DNA from: Meconema thalassinum
Lineage: Eukaryota > Arthropoda > Insecta > Orthoptera > Tettigoniidae
DNA: 64,000 bases
Reading direction: 5' to 3'
NCBI GenBank assembly: GCA_946902985.2
Contig: OX336397.1
Span: 149,599,890 to 149,663,889, forward strand
Under the pieces are notes generated by a model. That model was given only the letters and a program-made list of their open reading frames with translations, was not told the DNA's origin and made no database searches. Shown here one piece after another: positions 31,271 through 42,070 of the stretch; positions within the stretch are counted from its first letter, which is position 1, and every line of letters begins with the position of its first letter. A program made the position numbers and the translations under genes.

Positions 31271-31346
31271 GGTTACACTGGAACTGAAACATCCACTTGC
31301 TTCACATATATAGAGACCGCCTCTTCCCCTTTCACGTTTAGTTGAT
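31271..31346. promoter_or_regulatory. Divergent promoter between fiber and ATPase genes
   Basis: The 76-nt gap between the fiber start (31270, -) and the ATPase start (31347, +) holds a symmetric TATATA at 31307-31312. It lies about 35-40 nt from both start codons and could serve both strands. Confidence 0.45.
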
Positions 31347-32038
31347 ATGCAGATTATTAAGCAACAACATTCACTTCCGTAGGGAGACTTGGTTTCACAC
31401 CTCTTCTCGACATCGTCTGAAGAACGTCAAGGATCACTCTTCCCATCTTCCATTCGCTGTCTCATCGCCGGACCATCAGGATGTGGAAAGACCAATCTTC
31501 TGCTTACCCTCATCACCTCCTTAAACGGAGTGCGCTTTCAAAATATCTATATCTTCGCCAAATCGCTGTATCAAACGTATACGTGTTCTTGGAACAGGTC
31601 ATGTCAGGTCTGCGCAACATGGGCTACTTTACATTCGCAGCGCACGAAGACGTCATTTCTCCAGACAATGTTCGCCCCCATTCGCTCATGATTTTTGACG
31701 ATGTGGCCACAGAACAACAGGCCATCATTCAGGCTTACTTTAGCACGGGGCGTCATAAATATCTCGTCTGTTTTTATATCGCTCAAACCTATTCGCGCAT
31801 ACCAAAACAGTTAATTCGTGACAATGCCAACGTGATTGTTTTCTTCCAACAGGATGAGGGCAACATGCGTCACATCTACGATGATCACGTGAACCCAGAC
31901 ATGACCTTTCATGCCTTTACACAGTTGTGCGCCACGTGTTGGAACGCTCATCACCACAGATGTCTTTTTATCGATAAGCAAAGCAACATCAACAATGGAC
32001 GCTACCGCATGGGGTTTGAACATTTCATTTGTATTTAA
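31347..32038 (+). pseudogene. Polinton genome-packaging ATPase (HerA/FtsK type), broken
   Basis: Starts at ATG 31347; TAG at codon 12. The Walker A box 'GPSGCGKTN' is at about 31463-31490, followed by 'FQNIYIFAKSLYQ'. A one-base slip near 31580 changes frame. The rest is clean to 32038: 'YVFLEQVMSGLRNMGYF', Walker B 'SLMIFDDV', 'AYFSTGRHKYLV', 'RIPKQLIRDNANV', 'HIYDDHVNPDM' and 'GRYRMGF'. The family drives DNA into capsids. One stop and one frameshift disable this copy, although all nucleotide-binding motifs survive. Confidence 0.87.
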
Positions 32039-32079
32039 GTAGCTGCATTGCTTTTCTGAACGTCATTTGTTCAGATATC

Positions 32080-33054
32080 ATGGCAACAACAGGGAGTCAA
32101 TTAAAAAAGCATATTATCCGTGCGCGAAATAGCATTCGTCAAAAGTTTCGGTATCTAAAACGTGCACATGCCGATAGTGAACTGTTTGTCGAAAAACATT
32201 TGAAGTCACCTCTGGAAGCTGTGTTGAAAGGAACATCAAAGCCCAGTACACACTCAAAAGAAACACAAGCAATTGAAGAGGAAGAGGAGGAAGAAGATTA
32301 TGAAGAACCTGAGGATGTTTTTTCTCCATTGCTTCCATCTTCTAGCTCCAAAGAATCACTGCTGCCCCAGGTTTTGAAAACATCAATAATTCCTGAAACA
32401 CCCCCTAGACACAAAGAAAAGCAGCCTGCTCTTAAGGACATATTGAATACACCCGAACAATATGTGCGGTTAAAATCCATTTTACTGCAAAATTATGGTG
32501 CGTTGGTTACGCCCTTCCTTGAAGATCTTTTTACTAAGAAAACTGATACTACCTATGGCGTTCGCTATGAAAACAATAGATTTCGAATTGGCGATTCACC
32601 AATCAAGATAAGTGACAAGGTTTTGATTGTCAAAACAGTTCGTTACAAATTGACACCTGGTCTTCTAGAACTTTTATTTTCACGTACACCTTCTAAGGAG
32701 GACTATGATAAAAATTATCTTGAAAAGTATAAAAACATCTTGATGGCTACAAATGGTTTTAGACGCAATTATAAACGTTCTGAAGCAATAAATGCTAATA
32801 GGGGTTTCAAATATACGACCATCATATCGAAATTGTTTCTCACCTATGCAAGTGTTCACCGTGCAAATTTAGCGTCCGGTATCACATATAATACTTTGAA
32901 ACCATTCATCGATTTCGCCTATTGGAACAATTCCAATAAGTTAGTTAAACGTCCGCAACTGCTACGTGCATCGGAACAGGCCGGTCATACCGGACACGAG
33001 GCAGAAGTTTTAGAAATAGAGGAGGAGCTTCGTCATGCTGGCATTATTGTCTAA
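32080..33054 (+). CDS. DUF8207-type Polinton protein
   Basis: Intact frame; I take ATG 32080 ('MATTGSQLKKHI') as the likely start. Layout: a basic coiled N-terminus, 'DSELFVEKHLKSP', an acidic Glu run, a Ser/Pro linker, then the conserved core 'YGVRYENNRFRIGDSPI', 'YKLTPGLLELLFSRTP' and 'KNILMATNGFRRNY'. This core occurs next to integrase or capsid genes in many invertebrate Polintons; the family label is from memory and its function is unknown. The C-terminus is charged. Its stop overlaps the integrase start by one base (TAATG). The N-terminal third resembles the C-terminal half of the palindrome's FLYWCH protein. Confidence 0.75.
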   Translation: MATTGSQLKKHIIRARNSIRQKFRYLKRAHADSELFVEKHLKSPLEAVLKGTSKPSTHSKETQAIEEEEEEEDYEEPEDVFSPLLPSSSSKESLLPQVLKTSIIPETPPRHKEKQPALKDILNTPEQYVRLKSILLQNYGALVTPFLEDLFTKKTDTTYGVRYENNRFRIGDSPIKISDKVLIVKTVRYKLTPGLLELLFSRTPSKEDYDKNYLEKYKNILMATNGFRRNYKRSEAINANRGFKYTTIISKLFLTYASVHRANLASGITYNTLKPFIDFAYWNNSNKLVKRPQLLRASEQAGHTGHEAEVLEIEEELRHAGIIV

Positions 33055-34085
33055 TGAGTCAACGTGATCATACACCCTCGCCTGTCAAGGCAGGCATTGC
33101 TCACGAGTTGCATAGACCGGCTCGTCGTCTCTACCATCGTCGTCATGTCATCACTCGTGGTGTTGACGATCTTTGGCAAGCTGATTTGGTTGAAATGATT
33201 CCCTATGCAAAAGCTAACAACGGGGTCAACTATCTGCTCACCATCATCGATGTTTATTCCAAAATGGCCTTTGTTGAACCTGTGCGGAATAAATCTGCAA
33301 GTCAGCGCTCAAAACGACAACTTCGTTTGCTTCAAACAGGCAAATAATTTTTCAACAAGAATTTTTTCCCTTATCTCAAATCACTTGACATCCATCACTA
33401 TTCCACATACAACAATCTAAAAGCAAGTGTTGTAGAAAGTTTCAACCGCACACTCAAGACACACATGTGGGAAAAATTTACAGCAAGAGGATCCAATCGC
33501 TGACTTGAACTTGTAAGCGACCTAGTGACACGTTACAACAACACCCAACATAGAACCATCAGAATGAAACCATGCCTTGTAACCAAGAACATTACGCAAT
33601 TGGATCCCATTCATCACAAAATCAAAACAGTAGATCCGCGTCGCCATCGATTACATATTGGTAATTATGTGCGCATCAGTAAACATAAGACAATCTTTGC
33701 CAAAGCATACACACCAAACTGGAGCACAGAGATATTTCGCATTCACAAGGTGAAACTTACTAATCCAGTTGTCTATTTACTTGATCACCTCAGCAAGCAG
33801 CCAATCAAAGGTGGATGCTACATTGAGGAACTGCAAAAGATACAATATCCCAAGCATTATCTTGTTGAAAAAATTGTACAAAAACGTGGCGATAAACTTC
33901 TTGTTAAGTGGCTAGGTTTTAATGCCACTTATAATTCATGGATTAATAAATTAGATCTGGTGTACACCATCTTGTTTTATTTCACCCGTTTAGAGGAAAT
34001 ACAACTCCAGATTCATTCTTGCTTGTTTACCATTGAGTACATTCAACAACCAGTTCATTCGCCTCACAATCCCATTCTCACCTAG
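33054..34085 (+). pseudogene. Polinton integrase with chromodomain, broken
   Basis: Retrovirus-like integrase. The first catalytic Asp is in 'DDLWQADLVEM', followed by 'NYLLTIIDVYSKMAFVEPV'. At the second Asp the family reads like Q-T-D-K-G-K-E-F-F; here it is Q-T-G-K-stop-F-F (about 33334-33350), so the Asp is lost and a TAA replaces the Glu codon. The third catalytic residue is present in 'ASVVESFNRTLK', followed by a TGA near 33500. From 33525 the frame is open: 'YNNTQHRTIRMKP', an SH3-like region and a chromodomain 'YLVEKIVQKRGDKLLVKWLGF'. Chromodomains guide integration to marked chromatin. Confidence 0.87.
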
Positions 34086-35080
34086 CTCATCAATCAAACC
34101 ACACCCAGGGTAAACCTAAAAATGTTTAATGACAGAGTTCTACAGTTCCACCTTCATTCATGTTTGTTTACATTCCCCACCAACCTAGCATGCCAGGTTT
34201 AAACAACCACCATCCATCTCCTTTCACCTCATCGCCCCGTCCTCTCAATCCCATTAAGCTCATTCCAGTCCATGACCAACACGTTAACAACTCCTCCTGT
34301 GACGTCACACACCGGTTGACCAATCAAATCTGTCCACAGTCTCAAATTCGTAACACGTGAATGTAAGCCATTCAAATCTCCCGGGTCGGCACAAATGAAC
34401 ATTCGGAATCCTTCGACTGCACTGGGAACCAATCGGCTACAAAGGAAGGCTATATAGGACAAGTCACCGCCAGATCAATCGTTCATTCCACAAAAGAGAC
34501 TGGACCGCGGAGGCTCGCACAGCCTCTTCAATCCCTCCCCCTCCCTCACCCCTTTGTTTACCTTCCCGTTCATTAAACACCCACCCGCACCCCTTACTCC
34601 TACATCCCTACCAACCTCCTCCTCACCTCCATCCACGCTCCTAAACCGGTTCCTTGTCCTTCCAGGTTTGTTTACCTTTCGGGTCCTGATGACCTTGAGG
34701 GTGGTGGTCGACCTTGGGGTAAATGACCTCAAGGTCATCGGCCAGCCCCCCATCCCCCTCATTTGCTTCAATAACGGTATTTGAGTTCGAACCGGTCTAG
34801 CTCCCCTACTTGTATGCAATTGAAAATGTGAATTTGCAGCTTCGTCCACTAAAACCAGCTATTTCCCAAGTGTTGTTAATATGTTCTGAATTTTATAAAT
34901 CCGTTTTGGACTTTTAAAAAATTCGCTGCTCTGTCGCTCATTTGCGAAGTGCCCGTATGTTTTATGGGAGAAATCTGAATATTTATATGCTATTGTAAAT
35001 GTGAATTTGCAGCTTCGTCCACAAAAACTAGCAATTTCCGGCGAGGCGTTAATATGTTATGAATTTTATAAGTCCAATTT
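34086..35080. other. Right flank of Polinton: C-rich DNA, promoter-like patch and an 80-bp direct repeat
   Basis: No gene seen. TATATAG at 34451 with TCATTC 32 nt downstream is promoter-like on the plus strand. A 13-bp perfect inverted repeat GATGACCTTGAGG/CCTCAAGGTCATC lies at 34688-34739. An ~80-bp block ('TGTGAATTTGCAGCTTCGTCCAC...') occurs twice, at about 34827-34910 and 35000-35075. No Polinton terminal inverted repeat matching the left side is visible. Confidence 0.4.
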
Positions 35081-38000
35081 GCTTAAGTTCAGTGCCAACA
35101 TGTGAATTATTAGCAGAGACACACGTAATTAATCCATGAATTATCTGAAAGTGAACACTAATAAAATAATATTACACCGCAAGGGACTGGTAAAACAGAC
35201 TGCACGCCGCAGTTAAAAGGAACACTTTCTTGGTGGTAGCAGCATTCAAGGCCAATTGCCTAGCGCATAGACTCATGGACAGACAGGCATATCGTGCACA
35301 GCTGTGATCCACTTCAAACATGACATTCTCACAACTTTATTAAAGATTCTATAGCATCACAACACTTACTTGGCTACTGTATTTATAGTACGCTACAGCT
35401 TAACATATTTCTGAGCAGAGTACAATTCTATGAACACTACAGTGAATATAAGGCAAGTCACGAACACTTGGAATATGTGGAATACTTTTCCAGCACTCTA
35501 ATGATATCTAATGATTATTCGGGGGCCAAGATTTTTCAACATACCACTCTCACATAATCTGAACATGATGGGAACGTATACAACAGGATGACTGCTTACA
35601 TTAATCAAGAGAAAACTTATTAGTGAAGATGCAAACCAGGATTCAGGAACAATTACACTATAAGGAAGAACAGCATGTAGATGATGGTGATACAGGGGTT
35701 AAAATGACATCGATTATTCAAGATGAAGCACATCCCTTAACACCGGGGGATCATATGGAGGTCATACTTCATTACAACATCTACGAGGGCAGTGAGCCCA
35801 TATGGCACCAACTGAACATAATGACAGCCATTACCATGAATTATTGCATTGATTCCTATTTCAGGTGACTCATATAAATATTCCTGATTTTCAAACTAAT
35901 AGAGTAAACTAGAAATAAGACATTGCTATAATTATACACATTTTTCACTATACATTTGATAACTTGGACGGTTGATGGATTGAATTATTTTAATTAAACA
36001 AAATTAATTCTACTTTTGCAATATGTTTCTTCTGTATTGTGAAATTTGAAGCACAGTTAATTAATTGATGCGATTGCCAATGGATGATCGAATATTTCAC
36101 ACTGCTAGTTAACGACTTTGACTAATTGAGTCAAGTGGAACATATTTAAACCTACGATGAATTATTATGGAATAATTAATTTGTTATAATTGCAGATAAT
36201 ATGACAATTTATTGCTAAATTTTGATTGCCAAGATTATTCGGTAAACCTACAGTGATTTTCAAATTATTATGAATCTTGAATGGATCAGTTTAGATGGGT
36301 TCAGATGATTGAAGTTGATAGAATATTGAGAATTGTATGATAGTATTCAAAACTTCTTGGAACAGCACAATGAAGTATAGCACAGGTAGTAATAATGTTG
36401 TAGACACTTTATTTAAGGTGGTCTTAGAGTACCAACAGTAGGATGTGAGTCAGGTGACCAATCCAATTTATAACAATGATTAAATGAATTATTAAGGGAC
36501 TTCACTACTAATGATGGTTATTATGAATATTTGAGGATGTGTGCGTGTTAACACAATCCTATTATGGTCAATAATAATATGCGTGCTACTGATACTTATA
36601 ATTGTTTATGGTTAAATGGATGTGCTGATGTACGAATGCAGGTTACATAATCTTATAGAAATATTGAAACTAATGTCAGAATTCAGATGAGTTTGATTAT
36701 TTTAATCTGAATAATTAACGGAAATCACAGGTGATCTGATATTAATTAATCAATGAATTTAACATTGCAATATTAATTATATACTTTTCTGATGATGATA
36801 ATTATTCATTGAATAAACAATAATAGGAAGTTAATGGAATGTATTTCTCAGATAGACGATTATGAATAAAACCCTGCTGCAATTAAGGAAGTCAAATTAA
36901 TTAGAACATCATTGATATCTGGTACATTGATTTATCTCAGAACAGTATTACAAAGGAGATGAACTTAAGGTAGTCTTCCAACACGAATAAGTAAAACATT
37001 TGTACATAGTTTCTTTTCATTGCATCATTCTTCGAATTTATTAAGGTGATTTATCATTGATTACCAGTCTACGTATTCTAATATTTGAATAATATGTGTG
37101 TGTGAAATGAATACTCTCGTCAGTTAGATTAGTAACTGGGGAGGAAAATGTATAGTTTAAACATTAAAGTTTTTATTCGAAGCTCAATAGTGAAAGTGAA
37201 GTGATTCTTTTTTACTGTGCAAGTTTAATTCCGCTATTCATCGAATTATTGAGCTTTACTTTCAATATTTATGAATAACCCCGGGCATAAATATAGGACG
37301 ATCCCAACCTATTATTAAACCATGAAATCGTAGCAGTGATTTTAGCTATTTGTGTTCGTCTGCTCTTAAAATAGAAGACGATATTTATTTTAGGAATTTT
37401 TAAATTATTCCTGTAGGTCTGAGCTTCTCCCTGAATGAGTAATACGATCCTATTTTATTTTGGAAATATATGTCCGAGTTAACCTTTCTCACCTATTCCG
37501 TTAAACGACCCCGAGATATTAGATCTTTTGCCAGCCCGATAATTTTGATTCTAGCTAGCTTTTTCTCTACACATGTTTCTTTTATATCGAGCTGTATCGT
37601 TTCTTTGACATCACGATGTGATTGCTGGGCCAACGTGACATCTGGGAAACGCGAAAAAACATTTTTAAGTCATAACTGCATAGCAAGAAGTGTCAATTCA
37701 TTAAAGAAACTAAATGTCTATGTGCATAAATCACAAATAAAAACAGCTTGCTCACATACTGAGCAATCCACATGAGCCTATCAGCTACAAACAGTGCATC
37801 TAATCCACGTTTCTCCCGCTTTCAAGTCTTTAAACGTCTCCCTACAGAGATGCATTCTGCCTTATCCTCCGCTGGTGATGAGAATTGAGGAGGCAGAGAT
37901 AATTCTGATTCTCCGGATAATATGGACACGTCAGTGTCTTACGAATCAGAAGATTCATCTCTAAATGGAAGTCGTCTTTCTGCACACAGATATTGTTGTT

Positions 38001-38210
38001 GAAGCTTAGGTCAACATTATGTCTTGCTCTTCAATGTAACCAAGTTTCCATTTGAGTTGATTTTTGCCTGTTTGAAGCACTAGAGGAGTTGTACGAAATT
38101 ATCTGGTTTCCTGATGTGTTAGGTCTTGCATTTTGATCGGCATCTTTGGGATTCTTTTTTTCTCGAGAATTTTTAAGTACAGTCTTGTAAGGTGAATCTG
38201 TGATCACTAT
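35081..38210. other. AT-rich sequence without recognisable genes
   Basis: Very AT-rich with frequent TTAATT/AATTAA, especially 35870-37300. The open frames at 35623-35868 and 37470-37775 are short and show no recognisable motif, so I do not call them genes. Confidence 0.5.
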
Positions 38211-38212
38211 AG

Positions 38213-39638
38213 CTACTGAAGCTTGTCGTCCCTTTTCTTCAGAATGCGAACAGGTGCAATATCCTCAGGACTAACATAATTGCTATGTCCACTGTGATCA
38301 ATTCTTGTTTGAACAGATGTTTGATGGTGATTATGATTAAGATCACCATCTGATTGAGTCACTGCTACTTCCTCCTCTTCCTTGCCCTTGCAATCAATGA
38401 AATACGATTCTGTGAAAACACTTCTGTCCAGAGGATAAAGCCCTGTAACTTTGAATCCGTTGACAGCAATGTCACCGGTTTGAGTTTTCAGGTACGCTTT
38501 GCCAAACAATTCAGCAATGTCATATGGTGTCAATGGACGCTGAATTTCACGCAGTTTAATTCGGACAAATTCACTTTAATAACTCTTCAGGGGACCCATA
38601 AATGTTCCGTCCAGATGTTGCAACTTGTGACTTGAATGAGGTGGCCAACTCGTAATTGACACATGATCATCTCTCGCCCTTGTTATGACCTCTAGGTTAC
38701 GTGTATGGGAGAAACACCCATCAAGAATTTAATGTACAGGTAATTCTGCGGAAGGTTGGGTTTTTTCAAAAGTGATGAAACCACTGAGTGAAGAGTTCAG
38801 TTTGCTCCCAACCAGAAGGGTGACAAGCCAATTGCTACAGGTGGAGCACCTCTCTTTAGCCGATCGCTCCAAATCACACGTGGGAATATTTGCACAGGTG
38901 GAATGAAAGTGCCACCAGCGCTCATTGAAGCTATTGGCACATGGGCACCTTTCTCCGCGTTTCCCCTTTAGGACTGTAATTTTAGGTATTTTGCTCTGAA
39001 CAACACTTGGTCCTGTCTCATCCACATTAAGAATTCTATCAGCCAGATAACCAAACATATCATATAGCATTTCAAGAATGTCATAGAACAGTCAACTATC
39101 TCTCTTATGAAGCCAACAACTCGAGTAAAGGTGGTACCGGTAGGGTTCCTTATGGAGATCACCTCTTTGTAGCGGTTCACGAAGTGGTCGAACCATGCAT
39201 GGCCAGCCATTCTCTTTGAAAATGCTTGATTGATTCTCTTGTTTACGGATAATTGGAAAGCTATTCTTCTTACATCATCAGGGGCTGATGACCTCATAGC
39301 GCTGCCCCTTGAAACCACAATAACTAACTTCCTACATCATTTCTTGTCAAGCCGTAAAATGTTTTCTCCATCGGCAATAAATATTGCACCAGGTCATTGT
39401 CTTACTCAGGAGACAAAATAGACTTTCGTCCTAGTTTACTAGAAGTTACAATTTCTGTTAGAGATTCAGTCTTTAATGTCAAACGATGCAATGTAGATCT
39501 TGGAAGATTGTAAAGAATAGCAGCTTGTCGTACTCCGAAATATCTTCTTCTCACGACTGTAACTGCAGCTTTCATGTCCTTCTCATTCCACGTTTTACGG
39601 ATTCCTTTCGGTGAAGACCCGAACATTGTCCTTGCCAT
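38213..39638 (-). pseudogene. Pogo/Tigger-like transposase pseudogene
   Basis: Read from 39638 downward: an N-terminal psq-type helix-turn-helix ('KTWNEKDMKAAVTVVRRRYFGVRQAA...LPRSTLHR'), a CENP-B-like part ('AGHAWFDHFVNRYKEVISIRNPTGT'), the DDE-type 'DRILNVDETGPSVVQSKIPK' block with 'LKGKRGER', and a C-terminal '[12 protein letters not shown]...[13 protein letters not shown]' segment. At least three frameshifts or stops separate these pieces, so it is dead. No terminal inverted repeats were identified. Confidence 0.8.
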
Positions 39639-40199
39639 CTCAAGCTAGCGAGCGGTCGAGACTTGCACACATAACCATTGTGGTTTTAATATGGGACTTG
39701 TCTGTCCCATATTGCCACCAATAGCCTAGGAGTACTTAACCTTGAAATATTCCAATGAACATTTATTCCCCGGGCGAAACAAATAACTATAAAGTTCCTA
39801 CTATCCACTGTACAATAGCAGAAATGGAATAACTGTGCCTTACCTAACCACTGAAAAATACAAGCTGTAATATCCGTCTGAAAATACTTTTAACCTATTT
39901 GAAAATATAAACCCTCCTCTCAAAACAACAGCTCTCAAGCGACTGGTGCGCTATAATCTCTGACGAGGCTGCCTAACATTAAAAACAAAATGGCGCCACT
40001 GGAATATATTCGCGCTAATAGAATAGCTGTAACTGGCGTGTCCCATTTTACAACTCCGTCCTGTATTACCACTTTCCCCAGTGGAAGTAGGAGACTTTTG
40101 CTACTCAGGAAGCAAAATAAGCAGTGATGGACGAAGCAAAGTGGATCACTATTATAGATATTACTTTCATGATTGACCTTAACGGATACCCGCGTTAAA

Positions 40200-40290
40200 A
40201 TGAATGGCCATAGGTTCAAATCCCACCATCAGCCCCCTTGAAATGGTTCTTCTAACCTAGTCTCAGATCCCGTAAAATGGGGAATAATAT
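40200..40290 (+). repeat. Possible SINE head (box B-like)
   Basis: 'GGTTCAAATCCCACC' at about 40213-40227 is a box B-like match of the kind found in tRNA-derived SINEs. No convincing A box is visible; this may be a small fragment. Confidence 0.25.
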
Positions 40291-40389
40291 CTAAAAATTA
40301 ATTAATTCATTTCGAATCAGCCTTCTATGGACCATGACATTCTAACTGTCTCACTCCTCGCGCCCATTTGGTTTTCCACCCCTGAATGT

Positions 40390-40960
40390 AAGTACTGATG
40401 TGGTCTTGCTGAGCTCATTGGCTTCACATGTCCATAACATTTAATCCCTCTTTTCCGAAAGGTATCTATTATCTTTTCCACGCGAGTATACAGCTCATAG
40501 TTATGCCGACTTCTATATTATTATCTTTGATCGGACCCAAGATCAACCTCAAAATTATTATCCTTTCTTTGTCATCCAGTTTTTCCACCAAGCCTCTTTT
40601 GTTCATCGTGAGGCATTCAAAAGCGGTCAAGACCTCCGGACGGATGACAGTGCAGTAGACCCTAATGACTTAGCTTTGCGTTGAAGGATATTGACCGCTG
40701 GTTGAATAGTAAGCCGTTTCAACTTTTCTCATGCGTGATCCAAAGGCTCCTTTATCTGATACATTGGGTGTTATAATTTCTCCCAAGATTTTAAACTTTG
40801 CCACTCGCTTTAGGTTTCCTTGTTCCCCTACAAGTTGTTTGGGTGCCGGTCAAATATTGGTTATGAACTTCATCTTCTCATAGGAGATCTGGAGTCCTGC
40901 TTTCGCTGCTTGGGCACTAAGCCGATATACCCGTGCCGAGAAAATATCTTGACATTGTTA
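40390..40960 (-). mobile_element. Non-LTR retrotransposon remnant (RT connection region)
   Basis: On the minus strand, with a few stops, it reads 'RVAKFKILGEIITPNVSDKG', 'VYCTVIRPEVLTAFECLTM' and 'DDKERIIILRLILGP', matching the post-palm region of LINE reverse transcriptases ('YLGS.IT', 'Y.T.IRPV..Y..E'). The ends are undefined. Confidence 0.65.
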
Positions 40961-41099
40961 CCATTTTTAATCTATTTTCATTTAAGAAAAAAAATAGGTT
41001 TATGAGATCACCTTTTGTCCGTGAGTGTGTTCCCATAATAACTTCTAAACGGTTGGAGTGATTTCAATGAAATTCAGTAAGGTCATAGCACCATTTTGG

Positions 41100-42070
41100 C
41101 CGACCCCAAACCGTGCACTTTTATGAGACTCTTGAAAACCTGTGAACTACAAGACGAACATGGTGTCCAAGCGAATTTGAAACTTTCATATAGTTTTTTC
41201 TCACGATTTAACCATTTAAACGCAGTGTAACTAGGTACAGAAAATGAAAAAAAAAAAACACTGTAATGCACTAGCATCTCATTTAGTTCAATTGTTTACA
41301 TAACCTCAATATGGCGACTGTGCGAAATATTTCACCGACAATCAATATATCTGAAAATATTAAAGATATCACCCTGAAATTTTGTACGGTGGTAAAGGAT
41401 AATACTGCAAGTTCATCTATGTAACTTTCAAAAGTCTGTTAAGTACAAAACTAACATGGCGGCCAAGAAAATTTTAAACATTTTAATAGACATTTCACGC
41501 GATTTAACTATCTAAGCGCAATGAAATATGGTACATTAAATATTTATACACATTGTAATGCCCTAGTATCTAATGAAGTTCAATTGTTTACATAACCTCA
41601 TGATGACGGATGTGCGAAATTTTAATATTAAGTTTTTATTTTTTGCGTATTAATCATGTGATCGATGTGAACGTTTGAATAATGAACCTACGCAATAATA
41701 ATCATCTAATAGTACATTACTCTATGACCTACTTCTATAAAAATCCAACATGGTGACCATCCCAAATATGTATACGGTTCTCAATATCTTAATCTATGAC
41801 AGCAATCAAACTAAATTATTTTATGTTGATAGTGGCCATGCAGGTAAGTTCGCCTATGGGACTTTCAATAACCTGGTGAGCACACATACAACATGGCGGC
41901 GTTGCGAAATATAAATATCTGAATGGACGTTTCTCGCGATTTAATCAACCGAGCGCAGTGAAACGTGGTAACGGTAAATGCTTATGCACTTTTTAATCCA
42001 CTGGCATCTACATTACTTCAACTGTTATCATAACCAAAAGATTGCAGCTGTGCGCCGTTTTAAAAACTGG
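41100..42070. repeat. Three diverged copies of a ~170-bp repeat
   Basis: Blocks at about 41157-41330, 41453-41620 and 41889-42065 share 'AACATGG.G..', 'CGCGATTTAA', 'GCGCAGTGAAA', 'CAATTGTTTACATAACCTCA' and a final 'TGTGCGAAAT'. They are strongly diverged and irregularly spaced. The remaining sequence to 45800 is AT-rich and shows no gene I can support. Confidence 0.55.

Noticed and set aside
34475..34849. 124-codon minus-strand frame near the promoter-like patch
   Set aside because: Gly/Arg-rich from C-rich DNA, no motif, and antisense to the only promoter-like signal.
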